DNA from: Algoriphagus sp. Y33
GTDB lineage: Bacteria > Bacteroidota > Bacteroidia > Cytophagales > Cyclobacteriaceae
NCBI RefSeq assembly: GCF_014838715.1
Contig: NZ_CP061947.1
Location: forward strand, 1,116,001-1,180,000
Reading direction: 5' to 3'
Length of the DNA stretch: 64,000 nt
Part shown: positions 26,723 through 40,800 of the stretch, piece by piece
Layout of the letters: every line of letters starts with the position of its first letter
How positions within the stretch are numbered: the stretch's first letter is position 1
Notes under the pieces: model-generated
Told to the model about the DNA's origin: nothing
The model's input: the letters and a program-made list of their open reading frames with translations, nothing else
Database searches by the model: none
Made by a program: the position numbers and the translations under genes

Positions 26723-27495
26723 AAGCGTTGTTTGCTTCAGGACAACTACTGTTTTCTCAAAAAACTGAGTCTGATAGATGGAAGTTTAATTGAGCACCTC
26801 AAGAAAGCATACTGAAAATGAAGTCTTAAAGTCGAATTTGATTATTTGAGTCTATTTTGTTGTTAAAATAATAAAATACGTATTTCAATTTGTAATTAGT
26901 GTTGTTTGTATACATGTGTATAAGTGCAAATGTTTAATTGAAGTACATTTTATTAGTTATGAAATTAATTAAATTGGGTATAAAATAAATTTTATTGATT
27001 TTCAGTTTCTTGACAGTTCTTCTTGCAGGTGTTCTTTTAGGAATGAAATAAAAGGATTGGGAGGGCTTGATAGATATTTTTCTTTTAGGCTTTGCATCTT
27101 CTTCAGCTATGGATTTGAAATTCCGGAGAAAGTGCCGATATCCATGCTTTTTTAAGACTATTCTTAATTGTCTTTCAGGATAATTTTATGTTTTTTGAAT
27201 CTATTAATTAAAAATTTAAATTAACTTGAGTGTTGTGTTGTAGAGTTTGTTTTGAATGATTATTTGATTTTATATAACTATTCAGGTAGGCTAACATGGA
27301 GGATGTCAAAGGTTAGATGGGAGGAGACTTCTGTCAACCAATCCGATAGGCTAATAAATTAGGAGTAAGGGAATTATTACGGCTGATCAGACTCTTTTTC
27401 AATCAATTCTACCATTAAAAAAAGCATATTGAAATATAGGTATTGAAACATTGAAAAATTAATTGGGGTTGTGTTTTTCTAATAGATTAACTGTA
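26723..27495. other. AT-rich intergenic region
   Basis: About 770 bases between convergently transcribed genes. A palindrome TATACATGTGTATA lies at 26909-26922. No open frame of interest and no clear terminator hairpin seen. Confidence 0.4.
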
Positions 27496-28230
27496 TTAGT
27501 TTGAGGTTTTATTGATATTTTTAAGGAAATCATGGTAATATTTTTTACCTACAGGGATTTCTTTGTCGTTTATTTTTAATGCAGTAGCGTTGATTGCGTC
27601 CACATTGTTTAAGTTTACAATGTAAGATTTGTGTACACGGGCAAATTGCCCCTCAGGCAAGTTTTTGATTAATTCCTTGACGGTGTTTCTCAAGGTGTAT
27701 TGTTTACCATCTACATAGAGATGGGTATACGTTCCTTCTGCTTTAATCCAATCTATTTCGTCAATTACGATTTTCCTCAAACAGCCACTTTCCCTAATAT
27801 ATAATATCGGCTTTAGGAGGGCCGGTTTACCTATTTTATTTAGTTGGGTTTTTGCGTTGTTTTTGGAATTTGAAAGAGCCAGTTCTATACTTGTAATTAA
27901 CCCTTCCATTGTAAATGGTTTTGTTATAAATCCCTCAGGATTAATATGTTCTACTTTGTTTATTATATCTTTTCCAGCTGAAGAAGTCAGAAATACTATG
28001 GGTATAGAGGTGGATTTTCTGATATCTTCAGATAGTTCAATCCCATCTTTTTCTCCTTTTAGCTTTATATCAACAAGGATCAAATCCGGTCTACTTTCTT
28101 TAATTACCTGCATTGCTGATTCTGCTTCAGTTAAGATTGCGATTAATTCATATCCGTGCATTTCCAGTACTTCTTCCACATTTTCTGACAGGTTATGATT
28201 GTCTTCAATCAGTAGTATTTTTGTTTTCAT
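27496..28230 (-). CDS. LytTR-type response regulator
   Basis: A 244-residue two-domain regulator. Residues 1-125 are a receiver domain: KILLIEDNHNLSENVEEVLE, phospho-acceptor DLILVDIKLKGEKDG, IVFLTSSAGKD and the conserved lysine in EGFITKPF. Residues about 145-244 are a LytTR DNA-binding domain: WIKAEGTYTHLYVDGKQYTL, FARVHKSYIVNLNNVDAI, IPVGKKYYHDF. I prefer ATG 28230; a GTG at 28248 would add six residues. No histidine kinase lies beside it. It sits between the type A protein and the giant adhesin, divergent from the latter, and may control these surface proteins. Confidence 0.85.
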   Translation of the reverse strand: MKTKILLIEDNHNLSENVEEVLEMHGYELIAILTEAESAMQVIKESRPDLILVDIKLKGEKDGIELSEDIRKSTSIPIVFLTSSAGKDIINKVEHINPEGFITKPFTMEGLITSIELALSNSKNNAKTQLNKIGKPALLKPILYIRESGCLRKIVIDEIDWIKAEGTYTHLYVDGKQYTLRNTVKELIKNLPEGQFARVHKSYIVNLNNVDAINATALKINDKEIPVGKKYYHDFLKNINKTSN

Positions 28231-28875
28231 TTTTGAGTGTTTGGTCACAGATATTTTCTCACGCTAAGATAGCAAATACTTAATTTTATTTACATTAAAC
28301 AATTTTCTTTATTCTAACAGATCGATTTTGGCAAGTACTCTAATTGATTTGGTATGGAATTTTCACGCTGCCCAGAACTTGGCTATGAGTTTTTTTCTCT
28401 CCTTTTCTTGTATTCCTCGAAATTAGGATTTTTCAATAGAGATCTTAACAGCTTTGTTGTTTTTAATATTGAGTTTCTAGTTTATTTTGGATAACACCTA
28501 AGCTTCATTCGATAACACCACTTTGCTATTCAATTACAGACGTATGCTATTCATATTTTATGCTGGCATAATGCGTTATTTTTGTTTTCGGGACATTTTT
28601 AAGCAGCTCTAACGGGCATTTTAAAGAAGGAATAAAAGGGGCTTTGAACTTTGATTTTTGAGGGTTGGGGAGGGGCCTTTTTATTTGTTGACTTAATCTG
28701 ACATAGGAGTGTATTGTCCATTTTGCAGTAATGATCAAAAGGGTATTACTGGGTTTTAGGTATTTTATTTTATGTCTTTTTAAATTCTAAGATTGATTGG
28801 GTATGAATTCCCTTTCTGTTAGTCTTTGGGTTTTTAAAGCAGTATTCGTGATTATCAATTTTGCCTCATAATTAT
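28231..28875. other. Divergent control region upstream of the giant adhesin
   Basis: About 645 AT-rich bases between the LytTR regulator and the adhesin. No real gene is supported. A possible promoter element near 28825, TTAGTCTTTGGG, is one base longer in the spacer than the Bacteroidota TAnnTTTG box, so it is not called. Confidence 0.4.
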
Positions 28876-31800
28876 ATGATGATGAAAAGTTTACTTACTT
28901 CGAAAAGCCGGTTTTTTAAAAGGCTTTTTCTATTACTGTTGGTGGCCGGCATAGGAATGGAATCCTATGGGCAGACGAAAATCCTTGCCAATGAGATTAC
29001 CTTCACCAGCGGGAATAAAACAACTCTTTGTGGAGGGATATTGGGACCATGTCAGCCCACGGTAGTTAACCCAAATAACGCCTTAACAGATGATGAAAAC
29101 TTTGCCCGACTATTGGCAAGCCCTGGGACAGCGGCTACAATTGGTGATTACGATGGTGTGATTGAATTGAAGTTTCCTTCCGCACTTCCGGCTGACACTT
29201 GGTCTTATGTAAGGTTGGACGGTGATGCAGGACTTTTGGACGCATTGTTGGGAGGTAGTTTAGGTGAGTTGCTTATCAATGTGCTAGGAACGGTGGTTGG
29301 TGGCCATCAGGTGATCGGAATTGAAGCTAAAAACGGTGCGACTTCGGTATTGTCACGAACCAGCAGCCAAGGGTTTGACACGGACCGGGTAAGATTGAAG
29401 GTGGACGGCAGCGGGAATTATTATCTGGCGATCAGACCTAATGCAGAGTATGATCGTCTTCGGATCACCAATACGTCTATCTTCTCCCTCTTAGGAGCAG
29501 GAGTAGAATTTAATTTGGATGTGTATAATGCTTTTTATCTGGATGGAGATGATCCTTGCGGTGAGTATAGGTTTGCTTCTTTTGACGGAGAGGGGATTTC
29601 TCTTGATTTAGCGGGTTCTGGTGTCAGTGATGCTGAAAACGCAATCGATGCGGATCTGGACTCTTACTCCGAAATCAGCATAGGCACATTGGGAATAGGG
29701 ACTTCCATGTACCAATCCATTTATTTTAAATCGCCTTCAGCTCCTCAGGATTACTTTAAAGTAAAATTGTCTGTGGCCAATGGGGGCGCTTTAACTGCCG
29801 ATCTAATTGGCGGAATTGAAGTGAGAGCTTATAATGGTGCCGATTTGGTATATATCAACAAGTTGGATGGAGGGTTAATAACAGGACTTGATCTGTTGGG
29901 ATTACTACAAAGTGGGCAAGCGGTCACTATACCATTTGGTCCCGGTGTTTCCTTTGATAGAATTACTGTTGGATACAATTCATTGATTTCGCTTAGTGCA
30001 TTATCCAACTCACCGATTAGGTTGTATGACGTTCAGCGCTATGGAGAAAATTGCCCTGATCCTGATCCTCTGCCGACACCGGATCCAACCGATCCAATGC
30101 TCAGCAATAGGGATTGTGATGCAACTCTAATCGACTTTGAAAATGCAAATTTCCCATTCAATACAGTGGATGGAAATAACGATACTTTCACAACTCTTAG
30201 CGCCAGCTCTGGAACTGCTTTAGGGATAGGGGATTATGATGGTTTTGTGGAATTGGGATTTGATGCTAGAAGTGCAGGTACCACATCGTATGTGAGGATT
30301 GATTTTGACGAGGAAGTATTGTTGGGGTTAATTGATGGCACAGTCGGAGAATTGTTAGGAGGAGTGGTTAATAATGTTCTTTTTGGTAGTCATTATTTTA
30401 CTGTTGAGGTAAAAAACAATGGGGCACAGGTATTTGAAAGTTCCAGCAACAATGGCTTTTTCAACCAGCCTGTTAAAATTGTACAGGATAAGAACAACCA
30501 TTACTATGTAGCAATAACTCCTGAAAGTCCTTATACCAGTATCCGTATTACAGAATCACTCAATGGATTACTTGGATTAGGGGAAGTTCGTAGCATGAAT
30601 GTCTATCATGTGTGTAGTTCGACAGGTTTTGAGGAATGCGAACAGGCATTTTTAACTTATTCTGAGTCTGAAGGCATTAGCCTCGATATTCTAGAACTTG
30701 GAGAAGCAGGAGTAAAAGATGCAGGATTTGCGATTGACGGCAACCCTGCCACTGCATCCCAAATTAGTATTGGTGCAGCAGGACTGGGATCCAGCATCTA
30801 TCAATTTGTGGATTTCCATTCGCTTTCAGCACCAGCAGATCACTTCCGGGTGAAACTGGCAATGGAAGCAGATAATACGCTGACTGCCGAAGTGCTTGGC
30901 AGTATAGTGATCAAAGCATTTAATGGAGATACGGAAGTCTTCTCCCAAGAACTCAGGGATGGATTGATCTCCGGTCTGGACTTACTGGGCTTGCTTCAAA
31001 GCGGTGGCACATTGAATCTACCATTTGGGACCGGACTTGCTTTTGATAGAGTTGCGGTTGGAATTGAATCACTTGTGAGTGTGAATGTCTTTGATGATAA
31101 TCCTGTAAGTGTATTTAGTATAGAGCGCTTCAGTGCAGCTTGCCCTGATCCGGAATTGGATACTCCAGCGGAAACGGATCCTCCGTTTAATGTTTCCGAT
31201 TGTGCCGGGGAAGTAGTAAGCTGGGAAAATACCAATTTCCCATTGAATGTTATTGACGGACATAACGATACGTATGCCACTTTATATGCAAGTACAGGCC
31301 TTATAGCAGGGACGGGATACAACAGCCATATAGAATTGAAATATGCAGATCCAGTGGCTGCCGGTGAAACTTCCTATGTACGTATAGAATTCGAAGATGA
31401 TCAACTAAATGCCTTGCTTGGCGGAAGCTTGGGATCTGATTTGGCAGATCTATTGGGGACAGTGGCATTGGGAGACCATTATTTCACTGTCACGCCAAAG
31501 ACAGCGGGTGGAACTGACCTTTACGAAGCCAGTAGTCAAAATGGTTTTGCAGGCCAGGATGTACGTGTAGTACAGGATGCTGCCGGTAGATTCTATATTG
31601 CTTTCACTGCTGATCAGCCTTACCAGTCTGTAAGGATTGACCATTACTTGTCAGCATTGCTTGGATTAGGAAATACGGCTACCATGCAGGTGTACAGCAT
31701 GTGTAGAGAAACAGATTTTGACCTTTGCGAGCAGGCTACTTTTACTGATTTTGATGGCTCCGGTATAGCTCTTGATCTTGTGGATATCACCCAAGGCGGA

Positions 31801-34800
31801 GTATTTAACCCACAGAATGCAATAGACGAAAACTCTTCAAACTATTCTACCATCAACCTAGGAGTAGCAGGAGTGGGAGCTTCTGTCTATCAGAATATTT
31901 ATTTCAAAACCAAATCGCTGACTTCTGATGCCCTTCGTATCCGCGTGCAACTGGACCAGCCGGGTATATTGAATCTGGATCTGGTCGGTTCCTACCGTGT
32001 GATTCTTTACAACGGAAATCAGGAAGTGTATAATGAAACGCTACAGAACGCGCTGATCAATAATATTGATTTGCTCGGTCTGCTTAATTTAGGAGAGATT
32101 CTAGAATTGACTATTGAGCCGGGAGTGGTATATGACCGGGTTAGCTTTGGGCTTCAGTCCCTAGTTTCGATTAATACCAGTGCTCCGATCAGGCTATACG
32201 GTATCAGCAGAATATCTGAAGATTGTCCGGATCCAGATTTTGCCGAACCTCCTTATTTGGCCCCTGTATGTGCTGAGGAATTGATCAGTGTCCAGAATGT
32301 TGATAATCTTCAAAATCTTTTTGACGGTAACTTTAACAGCTTTGCGACCATCAATTCAAGTGGTGGGGCACTTGGAACTGGAATAGGTGCTTTCTCAGGT
32401 CATGTTAATCTTGGTTACGGTGATGGGGTAATAGTGCCGGCCGGGACTACTTCCTACATGAGAATAGACGCTGAAGATGGCTTGTTAAATGCGCTCTTGG
32501 GCGGTAGTATAGGAGGAGTTTTAAGTGACCTGCTAAATACGGTTGTTCTTGGAAATCACTACTTTGATGTCAAAGCAATTGATGCAGGTGGCAACGAACT
32601 TTTCACCGCTAGTAGCTCCAATTCTTTCAATGGACTTAATGATCAGGTGAAAATTGTTCAGGATGCGCAAGGCCGATATTACTTAGCCATCACTCCAAAT
32701 GCTGATTACAATAGTATAAGAGTTGAAGACCATACCGCAGGAGGCTTATTTGGTCAAAATAATAGCATCAACATCTATGGCTTGTGCTACGATACTGGAG
32801 CAGAGGCCTGTGCTACAGGATTTACCACTTCTTTTGACGGATCGGGATTGACTGTTGGTCTTGGTTCAATAGGGAACTATGGTGTAACAAACCCTGAAAG
32901 AGTCCTTGATGATAATAACAATGATGATTATTCGGAAATAAGTCTTGGAGCGCTAAGCGTTGTGGGTTCTATCCAGCAAAACGTTCAGTTCAGACAGACA
33001 ATTCCTGCAGATGGATCATTCAAAATCAAACTTGGCATTGGTTCAGGTGTGTTGGATGTAGGTGTCTTTGGTAGAATAGATGTAGTTGGGTACTTGGATG
33101 GAGAGGAAGTCTATGATGAGACATTGGAAAATGCAGTTGCCGGAAATATCAATTTGTTTGATCTATTTAACAACGGTGCCGATAATGAAATCAGAGTTTC
33201 ATTTGGTGTAGCGGTAGATGAAGTAGCTATTCGCTATAGGTCATTGGCAGGTGTTTCAGTGAATCCTTCTATTAGATTGTTTTATATCCTGCAGGATTGC
33301 GAAACACCTACTTTCCAAAGCTGGAAAAGCTACGTCATCGATGGGGATCCTGTGTTGACTTCGGTATCAGGTGGCGAGACTGTTCAGTACACTATCCATG
33401 TGAGAAATACCGGAACTGTTCCGATGACCGATTACCTAATCACGGATGCCATTCCTGCACATACTGCGTATGTAGATGGAAGTGGAGGGGTGTTCGATGC
33501 CGGTGTAGTTACTTTTGACAACCTTGACATCGCTCCGGGAGCCACCGAGACGGTCAGCTTCAGTGTGTTGGTTGACGGAAACCTAACAGATGTAGAATTT
33601 ATTTCCAATGTAGCCTTAGTTAAATCTCTTCCTGAAGATCCGGGAACAGAGACTTACCCCCCATTGGATAATGAAAACCCTACAGATCCTGACGAAAGTG
33701 GTGATACGGGAACTGATATTCCGGTAGATCCTATTTTCTCAGCAGAGATATGGAAATCAGTTACAGTTGACGGAGATGCATCATTGACTACTGTAAGTGG
33801 TGGAGAGACTTTAGTCTATACTATTTTTGTAAGAAATACAGGAAATCAAGATCTGACTGATCTCACAATAAGTGATGAGCTTCCACTGGGTGTAAGCTAC
33901 GTTTCAGGCGGAACTTTGGCCGGTAATACGGTAACCTTCTCCGTAGCCGCTGTGGCTGCTGGAGAGACTTTGTCTGCAGGTACTTTTACAGCTACCGTAG
34001 ACTCTGATCTGACAGGAATAGATGAGATCAGAAATATTGCGATCCTTACTTCCTCTGATTTGCCTACAGGAATTGAATCTTATCCTCCTGTGGATAATAC
34101 CAATCCAACTGAACCTGATACATCCGCTGAGCCTGGAACGGTAGTAGATGTGACTCCTGTCCATGCAATTGATTTTGCCAAAATTGGATTGAGCAATAAT
34201 GCAGAGAGTGATGGAAAAGCCATAGTTGGAGATATTATCACCTATACATTGACAGTTACCAATACCGGGAACAAAGCACTTACTGATATCTCAGTGGTAG
34301 ATCAGATTCCGGCAAATACCACAGTAGTGGATAATGGTGGTGGAACTGCCGGGGTAGGTACATTGACTTTTGATATCTCATCACTGGCAGTCGGTGCCGA
34401 AGAAGAATTTACATTCACTGTTGAAGTGGATGCTGTGACAGGTTCGGATCCGATTATAAACAATGCCGAGGCATTCTATACGGATGAGGCAGGAGACAGT
34501 GCGTCTGAAACAGCGCAGCATACCATGCTTACGGATTGTACAGTACTTGATGCCGGCAACATTGAGCTGGATGCAGACCAAGATGCTATTTGTGAAGGAG
34601 AAAGTGCAGTGCTTACTGCTTCATTGACGGGTGTTTCGATTGCTGATCCGATATTTAGATGGTACACCAATGAGGACTTGACCGGATCCTTCGAAGAAGG
34701 TTCGGAAATTACGGTATCGCCTACTGCGACTACCATTTACTATGTGACTGTGTCAGCTGAAGGATATTGCTTCAGTACTCCTGCGGCTACTACTTCCATT

Positions 34801-37800
34801 ACAGTAAACGAACTTCCGGCAGTACCATCTACCAGTTCTGATGTTACCATTTCTGAAGGCTTCGGTACGGTGTTGACGGCCACGGTAGATCCACAGCCGG
34901 CTGACGTTGAGATCGTATGGTACAATGAAGGCATGGTCGAGGTCGGAACGGGAGACTCCTATAACACGGGGGTACTTTCCGCGGGAGTATATACTTATTA
35001 TGCGGGTACAAGAAACATGGATACTGGCTGTCTTTCCATAGGAACGACGGCGGTAACGGTAACGGTAGTTCCCTTAACTGATGATTCGGACTGTACGGTG
35101 GCGAATGCGCAGACGGTTGAGTCCGGTCTTCTTTGTGTGGCTTGCTCTGCTACATCCCCAGAGCTGGCAGTTGACGGTAACCCGAACACATTTGGAAGGT
35201 TGACAGTGCCATTGGGCATTGTGTCATCAATCTCCCAGACCCTTTATTTCCCGACCATGGGGGCAGCAGGAGACTCGGTGAAGGTTGATCTGGGAATCCC
35301 TGGCGGTCTGGCAGATGTAGGTTTGCTTTCAAGAATAGAAATAACACTGTTTAACGGCGCTTCTCAGGTTGCGCAGTTCAATCTGAACGAGAATCTGGTC
35401 AACCTGACCGTATTGGGAGGAGGCAGCGTGCAACAGGCCGGAGTACCGGCGACCGGATCATTTGACAGGGTGAGAGTGAGATTGACAGGATTGTTGACCT
35501 TGGTGACCAGCCTTGACATCTATGAGGCCAGTATCAACTTCGCGGCCCCTACAGCCATCACTGAAGATGAGGTGGTATGCCAGGGAACAGCGGCGACACT
35601 TGAGACCACCCCCGCTGCGGGCACCAGCCTGAGATGGTACGATGCCCCTACTGGAGGCATCCTGCTGATGGAAGGAAACAGTTACACGACCCCTGCGCTC
35701 AATGTGCCTGGCACGGTGACTTATTACATAGCGGTATTGAGGGACGGCTGCGAGGATCCGGTAAGGATTCCTGTTGATGTGACGGTGAATCCGGGCGCGA
35801 CTGCGGCGGACATCCAGGCGGACGGCGGAACCATCTGTGCCGGGGATACTTTTGAACTGAGCGCGACAAGCGGCACGGTGAGCAACCCTGAATTCAGATT
35901 CTTTGAGGACGAGGATCTGACGGTGGAGATTTTTGACCTGACTGTAAACCCGGGATCCACCACGATCTATTACGTGACGGTGAGCGGTGACAACGTCTGC
36001 GAGAACGCTGCGGGTCAAGCTGCGGAAGTACTGGTGACTGTAATCCCAAGAGCAACGGCTGCGGATATAGCTACAACAGATGTGAGCATCTGCGAAGGCG
36101 AGAGCACGATACTTGTGGCCACCTCTGCGGGCATTGCGAACCCTGTGTTCAGATTCTACAGCGATGCAGCACTGGACAACGAGATCACGGATCTTACCGT
36201 AAGTCCTACAGTAACGACTACTTACTACGTGACCGTAACAAGTGACGGTGTATGTGTGAATGCTGCCGGAGACGAGGCAACGATCACGGTGACGGTGGAT
36301 CAAAATGCGGATGATGCCGATATCAACATCAACAATACGGTGACCCAGTGTGAAGGTGAGGACGTGGTTCTTGCACCTACCACCACCATTACCAACCCGA
36401 TATTCACCTGGTACCTCGATGCCGCCAAGGCTTCACCGATAGCTGAAGGGACGGTATCCGGGGTGACTTATACGTTGGGAACCGACGGTTCGCTGACTAT
36501 CAGTGGTCTGGCGGCCAGTTCCACGACAGAATATTTTGTGACTGTATCCGGGGATGGATTCTGTGAGAACGAAACAGGTAAATCTGTCAGCGTATCGATC
36601 ACCAACAGCCTGGATGCGCCTGAGTTTGTAGCCGATGAGATCGGGGTATGCGGAACAGGCAGCGATGTGACCTTTGAGATCTCGAATGCCGCTGGCGGAC
36701 TGACCTACACGGTTTATGATGCTGCAACAGGAGGAAATATAGTGACTGACGGCATCCAGATTACAGGCAACCAGATTGTTCTTGCATCTGTGGATGCTGA
36801 CGTGGAATACTTTGTAGGCGTGATGGGCGGCACGGGCTGCGAGAGCGCGAGCCGTATGCGTATTGCGGTGACGGTATTGCCACCTGCGACGGCAGCCGAT
36901 ATCACGACTGTGGATGTTGAGATATGTGTGGGAGAGAGCACTGTGCTTACTGCAAGCAGCAGCACAATAACGAATCCTGTATTTAGATTCTATGCAGATG
37001 CTGATCTGGATACGGAGATCACGGATCTTGAGGTTAGTCCAACGGCAACGACTACCTATTATGTAACGGTGAGCGGTGACGATGTGTGTGCAAATGAGCC
37101 TGGCAATGCAGCCGAACTCACTGTTACTGTGAGTCCACTTCCTTCAGCTCCTGCGGTGGGCAGCAGTTCGGTGACGATTACCGAAGGCTTTGCTACGCAG
37201 TTGACGGCTTCGGCTCCTGCAGGTTCCACCGTAGTGTGGTACAGCGAATCAGGAGCGGAACTTGTGACAGGGCCGACTTACACGACACCTGTGCTTGCCC
37301 AGGGTACTTACATCTATTTTGCAGCATCAAGGGATGATGTAACGGGCTGTGAGAGTGCTGACCGTACGATGATCACCGTGGTAGTTATCCCTGCCGGTCC
37401 GGTTGAGGACTGTACGGTATCCAACGGGCAGACGGTAAGTATAGACGGTCCGTGTGTACTGTGCGCTGTGACTTCCCCTCAGCTTGCTGTGGACGGAAAT
37501 CCAAGTACTTATTCAAGACTGACCGTTCCATTGGGCATTGTGTCATCAATCTCCCAGACTCTTTCTTTTCCAACCATGGGAGCGGCAGGAGATTCGGTGA
37601 AGGTTGATCTGGGAATCCCTGGCGGTCTTGCAGATGTAGGCCTGCTTTCAAGAATAGAAATAACGCTGTTTAACGGTGCTTCGCAGGTTGATCAGTTCAA
37701 TCTGAACGAATCCCTGGTCAACCTGACTGTATTGGGCGGAGGAACCAGACAACAGGCCGGAGTCCTGGCCACAGGATCCTTTGACAGGGTCAGAGTAAGA

Positions 37801-40800
37801 TTGACAGGATTGCTGACTGCATTGACCAGCCTTGACATTTATCAGGCCAACATCCGGTTTGCGGCCCCTACTACGATTACGGAAGATGCCGTGGTTTGCC
37901 AGGGGGATATGGCAGATCTTGAGGCGACCCCATCTGCGGGCACGAGCCTGAGATGGTACGATGCGCCTACGGGAGGCACCCTACTTGCGAGCGGCAACAG
38001 CTACACGACTCCGGCACTCAACGTGCCAGGCATAGTGACTTATTATATAGCGGTATTGAGAGACGGCTGCGAGGATCCTGTGAGAATTCCTGTTGACGTG
38101 ACGGTTAATCCTGGCGCAACTGCGGCGGATATCCAGGCGGACGGCGGAACGATCTGCGAAGGCGATAGCTTCACGCTTACCGCCAGCAGCAGCACGGTGA
38201 CCAATCCTGAGTTTAGATTCTATGCGGACGAAGCGCTGACCACTTTGATCACAGATCTGACAGTGAGCCCGGGTTCTACCACGGTTTATTACGTGACAGT
38301 GGAAGGAGACAATGTCTGTGAGAATGCGGCAGGCGAAGCGGCGGAAGTTTTGGTGACGGTAACCCCAAGAGCAACGGCTTCCGATATAGACGCGGTGGGC
38401 GGCACGATCTGCGAAGGCGAGAGCTTTATGCTGACTGCCACGAGCAGTACGGTAACGAACCCGATGTTCAAGTTCTACAGCGATGCGGCATTGAGCAACG
38501 AGATCACGGATCTCAATGTAAGCCCTGCGGTGACGACTACTTACTACGTGAGCGTAACAGGTGGCGGGGTTTGTGAGAACGCTTCGGGTGACGGGGCAGA
38601 ACTGGTTGTGACAGTAGCGCCAAGTGCAACGGCTTCCGATATAGACGCGGTGGGCGGCACAATTTGTGAAGGCGACAGCTTTATGCTGACTGCCACGAGC
38701 AGTACGGTAACGAACCCGATGTTCAAGTTCTACAGCGATGCTGCACTGAACAACGAGATCACCGATCTTAATGTAAGCCCTGCGGTGACGACCACTTACT
38801 ACGTGACGGTAACAGGTGACGGGGTTTGTGAGAACGCTTCGGGTGACGGGGCAGAACTGGTTGTGACTGTGGCACCAAGTGCAACGGCTTCCGATATAGA
38901 TGCGGTGGGCGGCACGATCTGCGAAGGCGAGAGCTTTATGCTGACTGCCACGAGCAGTACGGTAACCAACCCGATGTTCAAGTTCTACAGCGATGCTGCA
39001 CTGAACAACGAGATCACCGATCTTAATGTAAGCCCTGCGGTGACGACCACTTACTACGTGAGCGTAACAGGTGATGGAGTTTGTGAGAACGCACCGAATA
39101 CCGGTGCAGAACTGACAGTGACTGTGGCTCCAAGTGCAACAGCTTCCGATATAGACGCGGTGGGCGGCACAATCTGCGAAGGCGAGAGCTTTATGCTGAC
39201 TGCCACGAGCAGTACGGTAACCAACCCGATGTTCAAGTTCTACAGCGATGCTGCACTGAGCAACGAGATCACGGATCTTAATGTAAGCCCTGCGGTGACG
39301 ACCACTTACTACGTGACCGTAACAGGTGACAATGTATGTGAGAATGCATCCGGAGACGGGGCAGAACTGGTAGTGACTGTGGCACCAAGTGCAACGGCAT
39401 CCGATATAGACGCGGTGGGCGGCACAATCTGCGAAGGCGACAGCTTTATGCTGACTGCCACGAGCAGTACGGTAACCAACCCGATGTTCAAGTTCTACAG
39501 CGATGCGGCGCTGAGCAACGAGCTCACGGATCTCAATGTAAGCCCTGCGGTGACGACCACTTACTACGTGACGGTAACAGGTGACGGGGTTTGTGAGAAC
39601 GCATCGGGTGACGGGGCAGAACTGGTTGTGACTGTGGCACCAAGTGCAACGGCTTCCGATATAGATGCGGTGGGCGGCACGATCTGCAAAGGCGAGAGCT
39701 TTATGCTGACTGCCACGAGCAGTACGGTAACCAACCCGATGTTCAAGTTCTACAGCGATGCGGCGCTGAGCAACGAGCTCACTGATCTCAATGTAAGCCC
39801 AGCGGTGACGACAACTTACTACGTGACCGTAACAGGTGATGGAGTTTGTGAGAACGCTTCGGGTGACGGGGCAGAACTGGTTGTGACTGTGGCACCAAGT
39901 GCAATGGCATCCGATATAGACGCGGTGAGCGGCACGATCTGCGAAGGCGAGAGCTTTATGCTAACTGCAACAGCTGCGGGAATCACGAACCCAGAGTTCA
40001 AGTTCTACAGCGATGCGGCACTGAACAATGAGATCACTGATCTCAATGTAAGCCCTGCGGTGACGACAACTTACTACGTGAGCGTAACAGGTGATGGAGT
40101 TTGTGAGAATGTTTCCGGAGACGGAGCAGAACTGGTAGTGACAGTAGCGCCAAGTGCAACGGCTTCCGATATAGATGCGGTGGGCGGCACAATCTGTGAA
40201 GGAGACAGCTTTATGCTGACTGCCACGAGCAGTACGGTAACCAACCCGATGTTCAAGTTCTACAGCGATGCGGCGCTGAGCAATGAGCTCACGGATCTTG
40301 AAGTGAGCCCTATGGTTACGACCACTTACTATGTGAGCGTAACAGGTGAGGGAGTATGTGAGAACGCGGCAAATGACGGTGCCGAACTGGTAGTGACAGT
40401 AGCTCCAAATGCAACGGCATCCGATATAGACGCGGTGGGCGGCACAATCTGTGAAGGCGACAGCTTTATGCTGACTGCCACGAGCAGTACGGTAACCAAC
40501 CCGATGTTCAAGTTCTACAGCGATGCGGCGCTGAGCAACGAGATCACTGATCTCAATGTAAGCCCTGCGGTGACGACAACTTACTACGTGACCGTAACAG
40601 GTGAGGGAGTATGTGAGAATGTATCCGGAGACGGGGCAGAACTGGTTGTAACGGTTAGTCCTGCAGCAACAGCTTCCGATATAGATGCGGTGGGCGGCAC
40701 GATCTGCGAAGGCGAGAGCTTTATGCTGACTGCCACTGCAGCAGGTGTTACCAACCCGATGTTCAGATTCTACAGCGATGCTGCACTGAGCAACGAGATC

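Noticed and set aside
26909..26922. 14-base palindrome TATACATGTGTATA as an operator
   Set aside because: Single AT-rich palindrome with no repeat, gene start or known motif close by.
28640..28690. Possible terminator before the adhesin
   Set aside because: Only about six pairs can be formed and the loop is long; too weak.
35458..36303. A 281-codon open frame on the minus strand inside the adhesin
   Set aside because: Product is His/Arg/Ser/Cys-rich without family resemblance, and the opposite strand is clearly coding.
38289..40511. Regularly spaced 60-residue open frames on the minus strand, one per 255 bases
   Set aside because: They are shadows of the repeated Ig-coding sequence; the products are low complexity and repeat with the array.
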